This document shows positions 17,441-26,292 of a DNA stretch of 49,829 nt, one piece after another. This stretch comes from Deltaproteobacteria bacterium (lineage in GTDB: Bacteria > Bdellovibrionota_B > Oligoflexia > Oligoflexales > CAIYRB01): positions 1-49,829 of the forward strand of contig VGTI01000029.1 in the NCBI GenBank assembly GCA_016874735.1. Direction: 5' to 3'. The notes under the pieces are model-generated. The model searched no databases and was not told the DNA's origin. It saw nothing but the letters and a program-made list of their open reading frames with translations. A program made the position numbers and the translations under genes. Within the stretch, counting starts at the first letter, position 1. Every line of letters begins with the position of its first letter.

Positions 17441-19786
17441 GTGAGTAAACGTCGCCGCAGTTCCCAGAGTTCCCCGAGTTCCCAGGGCTCCCGCAGTTCT
17501 CGCAGCTCGCGTGATAACCGCCACGACCGGCGCAAATCTGCCAAATCCGAGAGCGACTTCGCGCGACCGGGCAGGCGTGACGGTGGACGTGATTCTGAGC
17601 ACGTTAATCCTGCAACGGCCAAGGCCAAGGCGGAGACAGAAGCGCAAATTCGTGCGTGGCTCGATGCTGCTATCGCGCCACCCACCCGCCAAGCAACGGG
17701 GGAAATAGCCCTAGATCCGTGGCAGGAGCAAGTGCTGGCGGCACTGATGGCTGGTGAATCGGTGGTGGTGGATGCACCAACAACGGCCGGCAAGACGCGT
17801 GCTGTTGAGGTTTTTTTCCGCGCGAAATTAAACGATCCACTCTTTCGCGCTGCCTACACAACCCCGGTCAAAAGTCTTTCCAATGACAAATTGCGCGAAT
17901 TTCGCGCCATGTTTGGCTCGGAGAACGTGGGGATCGCCACCGGCGATATCAAAGAAAATTTGCACGCGCCTATTGTTGTCGCCACACTCGAGAGTTACCG
18001 CAACTCCCTGCTTGGCGTCGAGCCGGACCTCGGACGCACGTTAGTTGTGTTTGACGAATACCATTATCTCCAGGACGAGAGCCGAGGTAGCAGCTGGGAA
18101 GAGGCTCTGATCTTAACGCCGCAAGGCTGCCAGATCCTGCTGCTATCGGCCTCGGTGGCAAACGCCGAGCAGTTTACAGAGTGGCTGCGCGAGATTCACC
18201 CCCATCGCCCTTGCCGCTTGGTGCGCACGGAAAAACGTCCCGTGCCTCTCGTCGATCTGGTATTCCACGGTGGTCATTGGCTCCTGCCAAATACGCTACC
18301 ATCGGGGTCGATGCGGCCGCCGCAGCCCGGCAGGCCTGATGCACCCGTGCGCCAAGAGACCATTGCGGAGCGCGCGGAAGGGCTGATGGCTCTAGGCCTC
18401 ACACCGACCATCGTTTACTGTGGGCGCCGTCTAGCCTGCGAGACCATGGCAGCTATGATCTGTCGTCACTTATCGCCTTTATCGCCAGAGGAGGCCGAGC
18501 GTATCGGCGCCTCGCTTGCTGCCTCGCAAGAGGAGTTTCGCGGCCTTTCGTTCATCTCTCCGCAGCTCAGACAGATGCTACAAGTCTACGGCGTTGGCTA
18601 TCACCACTCGGGCTTAGCGGCCCCCGCACGCATGGCGGTCGAGGCTTTAGTCAAAGACGGCCTACTGCGTTTTTGCGCGGCGACGATGGGCCTCAGTTTA
18701 GGCATCAACTTCTCGGTCAGATCAGCCCTGATCGCCGATTATCAGCGACCCGGCGAGTTAGGATTTACAGACTACGCACCCTCCGAGGTTCTGCAAATGT
18801 TAGGCCGTGCAGGCCGACGCGGCAAAGACGCCGTTGGTTTCAGTCTTTGGCCTTCGCCTGTGGCCTATAAGCGCCTTGGTAACGCGCAGCGTGATCGTAT
18901 CACGTCGCGCCTGCGTAGCGATCCTACGACATTTCTTGGCTTGGTGGGGCGCGGATTTAGCCTGCGCGCGATCGAGAATTTTTACAGCAAGAGTTTTAGG
19001 CGTTTCACGGACCAGGGTATAGACCTCAGCCTCATGACGAAGTCTCGCCTTGTAAAAAAACTGAGCGAAAGGGATCTTCCCTGTGACTCACCAGCAGCCG
19101 CGGTGGCTGCGTTCTGGAACAAGCAGGAGTCCCCATGCACAGGTTGTCGTCTGCGCGCTAAATGTCATCCGATTCTGAAAGCCAAGAGCGCCGGATCACT
19201 CGCAGCACTACACGTGCATTTGCATAAAATTGGCGCCCTCAATGCCGACGAGTCCCTCAGTAACTTTGGCTCGATTGCGCGGTATTTTCCGCAGGCGGGG
19301 GGCCTGGTCATGGCGCGCCTCATCGCTGATCGGCAAATTACTCCGGATAATCTCAGCCGCGCCGTTGAACTTGCTGCCTCGATGACCTTAGCGCGCTTCA
19401 AAGAGCCAGGCACAGACGCCCGCTACCGCCTGCCATTTGGCGAGTACGGTGTCGAAGACATGTTGCTGCAGATGTATCCCTATGAATTATTTCCGGAGGT
19501 TTACGATCCACCATTCCGGCAGCGTACCTATCCAGTGATTCGGGAGTATAACCCGGCAGCCGGCTATGTGGTGCGGGAATGGATTCAAGGGATGCCGTGG
19601 AAAGACTTGATAGCCAATACCACCCATGAACACTACGGCACAGGTGATGTCATGTCACTGATCCTCCGTAGTGCCACCTACCTACAATCGATGGTTCAGG
19701 CTGGTATACCTCAACTAGCTGATTTGGCTAAAGATCTCCGAAGCATCATGCTCCGGGAGCCGCTCTCCTTTGTGCTTGCAATTTAA
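17441..19786 (+). CDS. Ski2-like DExH-box helicase with cysteine cluster
   Basis: Superfamily 2 ATP-dependent helicase, probably acting on RNA. Motifs in order: DPWQ (Q-like), Walker A APTTAGKT at residues 112-119, TPVKSLSNDK (Ia), VFDEYHYLQD (DEYH, motif II), LLSASVAN (III), and QMLGRAGRRGKD (VI); these are the Ski2/Mtr4 type rather than DEAD. The first 60 residues are a Ser/Arg-rich disordered tail. Four cysteines near residues 548, 566, 569 and 575 (with CTGCRLRAKC) could bind zinc or an Fe-S cluster. The C-terminal 200 residues contain no domain I recognise. GTG start; GGAG lies 11 bases upstream, which is on the long side. Confidence 0.85.
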   Translation: MSKRRRSSQSSPSSQGSRSSRSSRDNRHDRRKSAKSESDFARPGRRDGGRDSEHVNPATAKAKAETEAQIRAWLDAAIAPPTRQATGEIALDPWQEQVLAALMAGESVVVDAPTTAGKTRAVEVFFRAKLNDPLFRAAYTTPVKSLSNDKLREFRAMFGSENVGIATGDIKENLHAPIVVATLESYRNSLLGVEPDLGRTLVVFDEYHYLQDESRGSSWEEALILTPQGCQILLLSASVANAEQFTEWLREIHPHRPCRLVRTEKRPVPLVDLVFHGGHWLLPNTLPSGSMRPPQPGRPDAPVRQETIAERAEGLMALGLTPTIVYCGRRLACETMAAMICRHLSPLSPEEAERIGASLAASQEEFRGLSFISPQLRQMLQVYGVGYHHSGLAAPARMAVEALVKDGLLRFCAATMGLSLGINFSVRSALIADYQRPGELGFTDYAPSEVLQMLGRAGRRGKDAVGFSLWPSPVAYKRLGNAQRDRITSRLRSDPTTFLGLVGRGFSLRAIENFYSKSFRRFTDQGIDLSLMTKSRLVKKLSERDLPCDSPAAAVAAFWNKQESPCTGCRLRAKCHPILKAKSAGSLAALHVHLHKIGALNADESLSNFGSIARYFPQAGGLVMARLIADRQITPDNLSRAVELAASMTLARFKEPGTDARYRLPFGEYGVEDMLLQMYPYELFPEVYDPPFRQRTYPVIREYNPAAGYVVREWIQGMPWKDLIANTTHEHYGTGDVMSLILRSATYLQSMVQAGIPQLADLAKDLRSIMLREPLSFVLAI

Positions 19787-19799
19787 TCTGTATTAAGAG

Positions 19800-19828
19800 T
19801 TGACATGCTGGGGGCAGGGTTGTAGAAC
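19800..19828 (+). promoter_or_regulatory. Sigma70-like promoter candidate
   Basis: A perfect -35 hexamer TTGACA (19800-19805) is followed after 17 bases by TAGAAC (19823-19828), a four-of-six match to TATAAT. The -10 box overlaps a small GGGTT/AACCC hairpin. It lies 13 bases after the helicase stop and 640 bases before the next gene, so a transcript from it would be largely non-coding. Confidence 0.45.
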
Positions 19829-20167
19829 CCTCCGCGTACAATCGAGGTCCCACCACCCGGATGTTGAGTAGCAGATTCACTAGAGTCTCCGCGCACTTGT
19901 ATATCAGCTGTGACTAACAAGCAGACCGATGGGGCGACCGAGAGCGAGTTTGGCATCAGGCTTGCACTAACGGTTGTATCTGCTAGGAGCCCTGGTTACT
20001 TAGCAGAGTCTTAGAGAAAAATAGTTATGAATGGTTTTATGGTTTCTCGAAAAGCTCTACCGCTGCATTTAGTTACTGTCCTTTCCCGTTTCTGTTAGTA
20101 CCGCACGTACTGTCTTATCCTTAGGTTATCCTTTCACAAATCGTTTCACCTTAGGTGGTCAGAGCTC

Positions 20168-20190
20168 AGGGGTCCCAACAAGGGACCCCT
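20168..20190. terminator. Nine-base-pair GC-rich hairpin
   Basis: AGGGGTCCC (20168-20176), loop AACAA, GGGACCCCT (20182-20190): a perfect stem. Only TTC and mixed pyrimidines follow on the plus strand, so it is a terminator candidate without a proper T-tract. It would end a roughly 350-base transcript starting near 19835. Confidence 0.4.
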
Positions 20191-20466
20191 TCATCCATTC
20201 AGACGCGTAATCATCGGCTGACTGTTTAGACGTTTGACGGATGTCAAATCGATGGGGTGCGTCACCTCGAGCGAGACGTCGGCATCACACGCTGGTGGTG
20301 AGGCTAAGTCAAATCCCCCGTACGATCAGTAAGTTCCTCTACTTTAACTACATTTATCTAAAGTTTTTTTATTTACCAACCGACAGCCTCGCCGGAGTCG
20401 TTGAAGTCACCAGATTGAGAGTCTGGGACTATCGATTCCAGCTCACGCCAACTAGAGGATCACGCC

Positions 20467-21864
20467 ATGCTGAAACGTGCACTAGGTGTAAGTCACAAAC
20501 GCTCGACGTTTATGGTCGGATTAGGACTAGCTGCCACATTGGCAGCCTGCGGTAAGACCAACTTCGGCGAGCAAGTAGTGCAAACCGACCCGGCTCTCAC
20601 CAACAGTGGACCGAAAGGAGCCGACGCCACCAAGGAGCAACTTCCCTACGGCACACCACCAACCAGCGAGGTAGAAAAATCAGGGTGGGTTACACCCGAG
20701 GTGCGCAATGCCGTCGATGCCTTACTCGGACGCTCGGAAGTCACGATCACCGTGGATGGACCAGGCGGAAACGGTGGTCCTGGCGGTGGCGGCGGTGATA
20801 ATCCGGGCAACGGCCCCGGCGGCGCTCCAGGAGCTAACGGAGGTGGCGGCGACGGCCCCGGGCCCAACGACAGTATAGTCTCGCAGACCGATGGCCTCTT
20901 GTGGCTGACGTGCACCGAAAACGGCGGCGATGCGGGGCTTTTTAAATCTGAATTCTTCGGCAAAAAGGGCTCCAAAGTGCGCGTGGCTGGTGAGTTTTGT
21001 CCAACAGCCAAAATCCAGGGTGACGTCACCGTCCTCTTCCTGATTGACCACTCGGGATCCATGGAAGGTGCACCCAACGAAGGTCCGAACGATAAAACCA
21101 CCAACGGCACCTGTGGCCGGCTGCAGGCTGCCCAAAGCCTCGTCGATGCCTACGCCAAGCTCAGTCTCATTAACGTAAAGGCGGGTGTGGTCGGGTTCTC
21201 CTCCGGAGCGCGCGTCCAGGTGCCAGTTGGCGGCATGGATCAGCTGAAGGCGAACCTCAAACCCGAAGTCTTCTGCGGTTCCGATGGACGCTTTGCCTTC
21301 ACCAATTACGCGGCGGCATTGCAAACTGCCCAGCAGCAACTAGCATCGACGCCCGGTCAGAAAGTCGTCTATCTTATCTCGGACGGCTCACCCACCGTCG
21401 GTGGGACAGATCCCAAAGCATCAGGAGTCGCTGCGGCGCAGGCCTTACGGACGATACCTGACACTAGTCTCTACGCTCTGTTTGTTGGCTACAAAGGTGA
21501 TCAGGCGAGCAACCCGCGCGGCTATCTTGAGCAGATCACCGGAGATGCCGGGCTAGTGCGCGTAACGAGCGGAGCGGCCGACTTAGTGAATGCCGCGAAA
21601 CGCCTCGGTACCATACCTATTAAGATCAAATTAGAGGACACCAAAGGCAGCCTGGAGAACCCAGCGGGTACCACTGAAATCACCATCGAAGCGATGGATC
21701 AGCGCAAAGATGCTCCCGATCGATTCGTGTGGCGTTCCGCACCGTTTGAGTTAGTCGGTACGCCGGGAGGCGCGGCGCTAAATAAATTTACTGTCATGAC
21801 AGTGAGCTCGCACGGGGATAAGCTAAATTCCGTAGCGGAGATTACTTATCACGAGAAACCGTAA
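20467..21864 (+). CDS. Lipoprotein with von Willebrand factor A domain
   Basis: 465-residue predicted lipoprotein: signal peptide ending LAACG gives lipid attachment at Cys near residue 28. A Gly/Pro/Asn-rich linker (about residues 98-137) leads to a VWA domain beginning [13 protein letters not shown], which holds the MIDAS metal motif DxSx[13 protein letters not shown] is the later MIDAS Asp strand. The C-terminal 80 residues ([14 protein letters not shown] onward) look like a beta domain. VWA domains bind protein ligands through a metal ion. The ATG is preceded by TAGAGGAT about seven bases upstream. First gene after the 680-base non-coding interval; the partner is unknown. Confidence 0.85.
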   Translation: MLKRALGVSHKRSTFMVGLGLAATLAACGKTNFGEQVVQTDPALTNSGPKGADATKEQLPYGTPPTSEVEKSGWVTPEVRNAVDALLGRSEVTITVDGPGGNGGPGGGGGDNPGNGPGGAPGANGGGGDGPGPNDSIVSQTDGLLWLTCTENGGDAGLFKSEFFGKKGSKVRVAGEFCPTAKIQGDVTVLFLIDHSGSMEGAPNEGPNDKTTNGTCGRLQAAQSLVDAYAKLSLINVKAGVVGFSSGARVQVPVGGMDQLKANLKPEVFCGSDGRFAFTNYAAALQTAQQQLASTPGQKVVYLISDGSPTVGGTDPKASGVAAAQALRTIPDTSLYALFVGYKGDQASNPRGYLEQITGDAGLVRVTSGAADLVNAAKRLGTIPIKIKLEDTKGSLENPAGTTEITIEAMDQRKDAPDRFVWRSAPFELVGTPGGAALNKFTVMTVSSHGDKLNSVAEITYHEKP

Positions 21865-21878
21865 AGAGGGTGCTTAAG

Positions 21879-22454
21879 ATGTTGAGAGCTGTGGCCCGTA
21901 ACTTGTACATTGGCATCTGTGCTGTTTTTCTCATGCTCCCCACCCTAAGTGCAAAGGACACTGCCATGGCCGCTTCTTTTTACGATTTCTCGGCTCAGTC
22001 TCTCGATGGCAAAGATGTTTCGATGGCTGAATTCAAGGGCAAAGTAGTTCTTGTCGTTAATGTCGCGAGTAAATGTGGTTTCACGCCCCAGTACACAGGA
22101 CTGGAGGAGCTCTACAAGAAGTACAAAGAGCGCGGGCTTGTCATCCTCGGCTTTCCTTGCAATCAGTTCGGCAATCAAGAGCCAGGGTCATCAGCGGAGA
22201 TTAAGCAATTTTGCAGCTTAAATTACCCTGTCAGTTTCCCGATCTTTTCCAAGGTTGAGGTTAATGGTGACCAGGCACACCCGCTCTACAACTACCTTAA
22301 GCGGGAGCAAACTGGGCTCCTTGGCACCGAGGCGGTGAAATGGAACTTCACCAAGTTTCTAGTCGATCGCAGTGGTAAAGTTGTGGATCGCTATGCACCA
22401 CAGACCACACCAGAGAGTCTAGGACCCGACATTGAGAAACTGCTGGCACAGTGA
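21879..22454 (+). CDS. Exported glutathione/thiol peroxidase
   Basis: Glutathione-peroxidase-family enzyme that reduces peroxides with a thiol donor. Family motifs: [14 protein letters not shown] with the catalytic Cys, [15 protein letters not shown], and the distal Trp-Asn in [10 protein letters not shown]. The catalytic residue is Cys, not selenocysteine. An N-terminal hydrophobic segment ([16 protein letters not shown]) predicts export to the periplasm. I choose ATG 21879 with AGAGG nine bases upstream rather than GTG 21870, giving 191 residues. It starts 14 bases after the VWA lipoprotein stop, so the two are probably co-transcribed. Electron donor unknown. Confidence 0.9.
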   Translation: MLRAVARNLYIGICAVFLMLPTLSAKDTAMAASFYDFSAQSLDGKDVSMAEFKGKVVLVVNVASKCGFTPQYTGLEELYKKYKERGLVILGFPCNQFGNQEPGSSAEIKQFCSLNYPVSFPIFSKVEVNGDQAHPLYNYLKREQTGLLGTEAVKWNFTKFLVDRSGKVVDRYAPQTTPESLGPDIEKLLAQ

Positions 22455-22580
22455 GCCAGCAGCGGTGGTAGGGATCGATGTGCGCCTATGAGCGCCTGCA
22501 TTTGCCAAAAGCGCAATAGCGCGAACTTTGTGTCATTGGTCATGACAGCTTAGGCGTCACGATCACGAGCAATTGCACGG

Positions 22581-22609
22581 CAAAATGCCGCGCCAAGGCA
22601 AGCATTTTG
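22581..22609 (+). terminator. Inverted repeat after the peroxidase gene
   Basis: CAAAATGC (22581-22588) and GCATTTTG (22602-22609) form a perfect eight-base-pair stem around a 13-base loop, followed by TCAGGTTTTCC. The short T-run starts five bases after the stem, so this is a moderate terminator candidate for the VWA/peroxidase unit. Confidence 0.4.
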
Positions 22610-22625
22610 TCAGGTTTTCCCCTGT

Positions 22626-22676
22626 CCTACCGATGAGGCGATCGACAAAGAATATTGTCATCGAACTCTCGGTAGG
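22626..22676 (+). promoter_or_regulatory. Leader hairpin covering the ribosome-binding site
   Basis: CCTACCGA (22626-22633) pairs perfectly with TCGGTAGG (22669-22676). Inside it CGAT/ATCG and GACAA (22644-22648)/TTGTC (22655-22659) pair around an AGAATA loop. The 3' arm GGTAGGA is the only Shine-Dalgarno-like site for the downstream gene, so the folded leader would block ribosome entry. It could act as an RNA thermometer, a protein-binding site or a ligand switch; which one is not visible. Confidence 0.5.
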
Positions 22677-22685
22677 ATGTACCTC

Positions 22686-23804
22686 ATGCGCCATGCATCG
22701 ACCTTACAATCGACTTTACGTTGCATCATATTTGGGCTGACCAGTATTGCCGTCTCGCCGCGTCTTTATGCTGCCGAACCCGCGCAAATTGGGGAATCAG
22801 TTTACCGCAGCGCCTACTTTCTCGGTCGTGGCGATACGGGGATCGCCGAAGCTGATCGCGAGGACGCGATCTTCTATAACCCCGCAGGGATTGCTCAAGG
22901 CACCGGGATTTATAAGAAGACTGTGCTATTTTCCCCTCAGTTCGAGGTTTCGCAGGGTGTCCGTGACGTTGCCAAATCACTCTCCAACTCGACATCGAGT
23001 GCCGTCGATACGGTCAAGAACAACATCGGTAAGCCCATCAGCATTGGCTTGCAAAATTTTACGGGGCTCGTGCTGCGACGCGCAGCCCTCGGTCTTGTGG
23101 CCAGCAGTCATCTCAAGCTCGTGGCCTTTAACGACCCTGACTCAGGCGGCCTCCAGGCGATCGACGCTCAGGCAGACCAAACCTTGGGAGCCACGTTCAC
23201 CTTGGCGGAGAAATTTCTGGGAGACCATCTTTTAGTCGGAGTCACTACCAAATACCTGCAAAGGGCACGCGGCGGCGTCACCGCAAGTGCTGCCGATATC
23301 GATACGATCCAGGCGCAACTCGACGATCAGAGCAAGTTTCTTGGCTACGGCTTTGGTAGCGGTGCCGACGTAGGCCTGATGTACAAAATTGGCGGCAAAA
23401 TGAATCCCAGTTTAGGCCTCGTCTTCAATGATATTGGCGACACCCAAATCAAACCCAAGGAAACCACCGAACAGAACTTAAACCTTCTGCAAACAATCAA
23501 CCTTGGACTTTCGCTGGAACCAGGCACACTGCAGAGCAAAGTCAAACTACTTTTTGATTATAAGGACATCACTGGCCGACACCACAAAAACCCCTACGAG
23601 CGCACCCACCTCGGGGCCGAAATTTCGGTGTGGAATCGCATCGGTCTGACCGGAGGCTTAAACCAAGGCTACCCCACTTTTGGGTTTTACACTGACATCT
23701 ATGTCTTGAGGCTTGATGTAGGCACTTATGCTGAGGAAGCTTCAGACTACTTGGGACTGAGGCCCGATCGTCGTTACTTCTTGCGCCTCATCGCTGGCTT
23801 TTAA
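22686..23804 (+). CDS. FadL/TraF-like outer-membrane beta-barrel protein
   Basis: 372-residue exported barrel protein. A signal peptide (TLRCIIFGLTSIAVSPRLYA, cleavage before AEP) precedes the phrase GRGDTGIAEADREDAIFYNPAGIA, which is characteristic of the FadL/TraF/PorV group of outer-membrane proteins. Strand-rich sequence follows, ending RLIAGF with a terminal Phe. I choose ATG 22686, with GGTAGGA about nine bases upstream; ATG 22677 would abut that site. The site lies in a hairpin arm, suggesting translational control. The lipoprotein gene 12 bases downstream is probably in the same operon. Transport substrate unknown. Confidence 0.78.
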   Translation: MRHASTLQSTLRCIIFGLTSIAVSPRLYAAEPAQIGESVYRSAYFLGRGDTGIAEADREDAIFYNPAGIAQGTGIYKKTVLFSPQFEVSQGVRDVAKSLSNSTSSAVDTVKNNIGKPISIGLQNFTGLVLRRAALGLVASSHLKLVAFNDPDSGGLQAIDAQADQTLGATFTLAEKFLGDHLLVGVTTKYLQRARGGVTASAADIDTIQAQLDDQSKFLGYGFGSGADVGLMYKIGGKMNPSLGLVFNDIGDTQIKPKETTEQNLNLLQTINLGLSLEPGTLQSKVKLLFDYKDITGRHHKNPYERTHLGAEISVWNRIGLTGGLNQGYPTFGFYTDIYVLRLDVGTYAEEASDYLGLRPDRRYFLRLIAGF

Positions 23805-23816
23805 GGAGATCAAGGT

Positions 23817-24596
23817 ATGAAATCACTTGGCATCAATCTAAAAAAACTATCCCGCCAAGCCACAGCCGCCGCAATGATGATCACGCTTGCGGGCTGTGGT
23901 CAGAGCATATTTTCTGGATTGCGCAAGATTGACCCGGCCGCTGAAGCCTGCCGCGAGCTGGAAAATGATGACCCTAATGCGGCGATATCGATCCTCACTA
24001 GCGCGCTAGAGGGAAGTCCAGGCAATGCACAGTATCTCTCGATACTAGCTACAGCCTATGCGCAGCGTGCCGGCGTGGATCCATTGTACTTGGCGCTCAA
24101 CATGGGTACCGATTCAAGCAGTAGCAATAGCAGTAGTTTGGCTCTAGCCTCATCGGGATCGTCGTCAAGCTTCACAGCTATGTTTTCGCTGCTGCCATCA
24201 CCAACGCAGACGGTGCTCGATGACATAGATTTGGCTGTCAGTATCCTGACTGACCAAATTGATGCGACCAGCAGGCAGCCAGGAGATCTGTTCAAAGGTG
24301 CGATTTTCATGACCGCATCGATGGTGCTTCATGTCAAAAAACTGGATACCTCTGGTGACGGCACTCTCACTGCGAGCGACCTTGCCTCTATGACAGAGGA
24401 AGACGCTCTGGCAATTCTCGGCAATCTATCCGCCGCCATCACTTTACTCGGCACCTCGGGCAGCGATGACGGAGGAGGTCAAGCAGCTGCGGCAGCGGCC
24501 GCGAGCCAACTCGAGGCATTCTCCAGCCAAATTACATCGAGCTCAGGTAGCACGGACTCTGAAAAACTCCGTACGTACTTGAGCTCGAGTTCATGA
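23817..24596 (+). CDS. Serine-rich lipoprotein with EF-hand-like loop
   Basis: 259-residue predicted lipoprotein: signal ending ITLAGCG with the lipid Cys near residue 27. Residues 40-80 look TPR-like (DPNAAISILTSALEGSPGNAQ). Serine runs occur near residues 97-120 and at the C-terminus. DTSGDGTLTASDL matches an EF-hand or dockerin-type calcium loop. The ATG follows the FadL/TraF-like barrel stop by 12 bases with AAGGAGATCAAGGT between them, so the pair is an operon and the lipoprotein may serve the barrel. No named family recognised. Confidence 0.7.
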   Translation: MKSLGINLKKLSRQATAAAMMITLAGCGQSIFSGLRKIDPAAEACRELENDDPNAAISILTSALEGSPGNAQYLSILATAYAQRAGVDPLYLALNMGTDSSSSNSSSLALASSGSSSSFTAMFSLLPSPTQTVLDDIDLAVSILTDQIDATSRQPGDLFKGAIFMTASMVLHVKKLDTSGDGTLTASDLASMTEEDALAILGNLSAAITLLGTSGSDDGGGQAAAAAAASQLEAFSSQITSSSGSTDSEKLRTYLSSSS

Positions 24597-24621
24597 TCTA
24601 GCTCCAGCAGCGCGTCCTCTA

Positions 24622-24646
24622 GGCCCTAAGTCTTTAGGACTTGGCC
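24622..24646. terminator. Hairpin between convergent genes
   Basis: GGCC (24622-24625) plus AAGTC (24628-24632) pair with GACTT (24638-24642) plus GGCC (24643-24646), with a two-base bulge and a five-base loop. It lies between the convergent lipoprotein and pentapeptide genes and overlaps the stop of the latter. No T-tract is seen; possible bidirectional terminator. Confidence 0.35.
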
Positions 24647-25041
24647 CCAACGCGGCAGCCTGTATCGACCGATGCCAAAATATCCTCACGTGGGATCAGC
24701 TCGGTCGGCAGCGATGCACGCCTGATGTTGGCATGGAAGAGAATGGCTCCACGCAACTTAGCGTAATCGAGATCGGCATCCTCTAAATTGGCGTTGGTGA
24801 AGTCGGCGCCCTCGAGGTTGGCGTTCCAAAGAGATGCACCACTCAAGTCTGCATTTTTAAAGCTGCAGTCCTTCAGGTTTGAATAGGAAAAGTTGGTGCC
24901 TCGCAGATCGCAATTCGAAAAGTCGATCTTAATGAGGTTGGCCTTCCGAATATCACGCTCACTGAGGTCACGACTCTCGGCAAGAAGTTCTAAAACCTCC
25001 TTGCGGGTCAGCGTCACCAACTTGTTACTATCCTTGCTCAT
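24634..25041 (-). CDS. Pentapeptide-repeat protein
   Basis: 135 residues. After an N-terminal helix (TRKEVLELLAESRDLSERD) there are about 12 tandem A(D/N)LXX repeats: ANLIKIDFSNCDLRGTNF, then NADLSGASLWNANLEGADF. These fold as a right-handed quadrilateral beta-helix. A short non-repeat tail ends in CRVGAKS. Some relatives mimic DNA and protect gyrase, others are scaffolds; nothing here decides between them. No signal peptide, so cytoplasmic. Its leader is a 66-base gap from the gap gene upstream, on the same strand. Confidence 0.9.
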   Translation of the reverse strand: MSKDSNKLVTLTRKEVLELLAESRDLSERDIRKANLIKIDFSNCDLRGTNFSYSNLKDCSFKNADLSGASLWNANLEGADFTNANLEDADLDYAKLRGAILFHANIRRASLPTELIPREDILASVDTGCRVGAKS

Positions 25042-25101
25042 CCATCACCTACTTAGTGTTGACCATGAACTGCTAAGACTCGCGCCGCGCTAGAACAGTC
25101 A

Positions 25102-25117
25102 CCTCGCTTAGGCGAGG
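25102..25117 (-). terminator. Short hairpin straddling the gap stop codon
   Basis: CCTCGC (25102-25107), loop TTAG and GCGAGG (25112-25117). The stop codon of the gap gene is in the loop. Read on the minus strand it is followed by TGACTGTTCT, with little T-tract. Possibly a weak terminator or an mRNA 3'-end stabiliser. Confidence 0.3.
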
Positions 25118-26109
25118 AGTCTAGCGACATCCAACATCCGCCAGCTAAAGCCAGTCTCGTTGTCATACCACGAGAGTATCTTAACCAGGTTCCCATTCAT
25201 GACCGAAGTCAGCTCGGCATCTACTATAGACGAATGGCGATTGCCATTAAAGTCAGTTGAAACCAAAGGCTCATCGCTTACTGCCAGAACACCCTTAAGC
25301 GGACCAGCGGCGGCATCGCGCAGCAGTTGGTTGATCTCCTCCTTAGTCGTCGAGCGCTCGACCTCAAAGGTGACATCGACCACCGAGACGTTAGGCGTCG
25401 GCACTCGTACTGCGAGACCGTCCAGTTTACCCTTAAGTTCAGGCAACACGAGACCAATGGCTTTGGCTGCACCAGTCGAGGTCGGAATCATGCTGACCGC
25501 AGCTGCACGAGCACGCCGCAGATCTTTATGCGGTAAATCAAGAATGCGCTGATCGTTGGTGTACGAGTGAATCGTCGTCATTAAACCGCGCTTAATGGTC
25601 AGCTTGTCGTTCAGCACTTTAGCGACAGGAGCCAAGCAGTTGGTCGTGCAGCTACCGTTAGAGACGATTTTATGCACTGTTTTGTCGAGTTTGTGATGGT
25701 TGACACCCATCACTACAGTCAGATCCTCGTCCTTAGCCGGAGCTGAGATTAGAACTTTAGGAGCGCCAGCCTTAAGGTGCAGCTCGCAATCCTTACGGTT
25801 AGTGAAGATGCCACTGCATTCAAAGACGAGATCCACCTTCTTGGCAGCCCAAGGCAACTCAGCCGGGGATTTGATCGCCGAAACCGAAATTTCACGCCCA
25901 TTAACACGCAGTGCACCGTCGGACGCCGTCACATCAGCGGCCAGAGTGCCATGGACGCTATCGTATTTGAGCATGTGCGCCAGCGTCTTTGTATCAGTCA
26001 GGTCGTTAATGTGTACGACCTCAATATCGTTGTTGCCACTTGCCAGAACCGCACGCATGACCGTGCGACCGATGCGTCCAAAACCGTTGATACCCACGCG
26101 AATCGTCAT
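25108..26109 (-). CDS. gap: Glyceraldehyde-3-phosphate dehydrogenase, type I
   Basis: Glycolytic enzyme that oxidises glyceraldehyde 3-phosphate to 1,3-bisphosphoglycerate with NAD. N-terminal Rossmann motif VGINGFGRIGRTVMRA; catalytic SNGSCTTNCLAP with Cys near residue 153; HSYTNDQRILDLPHKDLRRARAA; and C-terminal SWYDNETGFSWRM. 333 residues, full length. AAAGGA lies about eight bases before the ATG. Its upstream region is the 183-base divergent spacer shared with the atypical kinase gene. NAD rather than NADP preference is not decidable with confidence here. Confidence 0.96.
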   Translation of the reverse strand: MTIRVGINGFGRIGRTVMRAVLASGNNDIEVVHINDLTDTKTLAHMLKYDSVHGTLAADVTASDGALRVNGREISVSAIKSPAELPWAAKKVDLVFECSGIFTNRKDCELHLKAGAPKVLISAPAKDEDLTVVMGVNHHKLDKTVHKIVSNGSCTTNCLAPVAKVLNDKLTIKRGLMTTIHSYTNDQRILDLPHKDLRRARAAAVSMIPTSTGAAKAIGLVLPELKGKLDGLAVRVPTPNVSVVDVTFEVERSTTKEEINQLLRDAAAGPLKGVLAVSDEPLVSTDFNGNRHSSIVDAELTSVMNGNLVKILSWYDNETGFSWRMLDVARLLA

Positions 26110-26292
26110 TTGCAGCTTCCTTTCACTCCAGCCAGTAACGCCATCTCAGGATGAATTTCTATATGTCAGCAACTATAAAAAATCCAGTCTTCCATTCATC
26201 TTGGCGCGCTTTCCGTCCCGGTCCCCCTACCAACCCCGCGTTCTTCTTGTTATCATCCCAGTGATGGAAAAGACCTTGAGGGGAAAGCACTT

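Larger units (their letters stand above)
19787..20466. other. 680-base non-coding interval with promoter-like and hairpin elements
   Basis: No convincing gene. It holds a promoter-like site just after the helicase stop (19800-19828) and inverted repeats at 19817-19830 (GGGTT/AACCC), 19979-20007 (TCTGCTA/TAGCAGA), 20168-20190, 20233-20248 and 20341-20364, the last followed by seven T. I compared it with conserved landmarks of tmRNA, RNase P RNA, 6S and SRP RNA on both strands and saw none. It could be the long leader of the VWA lipoprotein gene or encode one or more small RNAs of up to about 350 bases. Confidence 0.6.

Noticed and set aside
19787-20466. tmRNA, RNase P RNA, 6S or SRP RNA in the long gap
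   Set aside because: None of their conserved start, core or end sequences was found on either strand.
20241-20555. 104-residue ORF overlapping the start of the VWA lipoprotein gene
   Set aside because: No ribosome site, no domain, and it runs into the lipoprotein signal in another frame.
22455-22685. tRNA gene in this spacer
   Set aside because: Pairing fits simple hairpins only; no T-loop, anticodon arm or acceptor stem.
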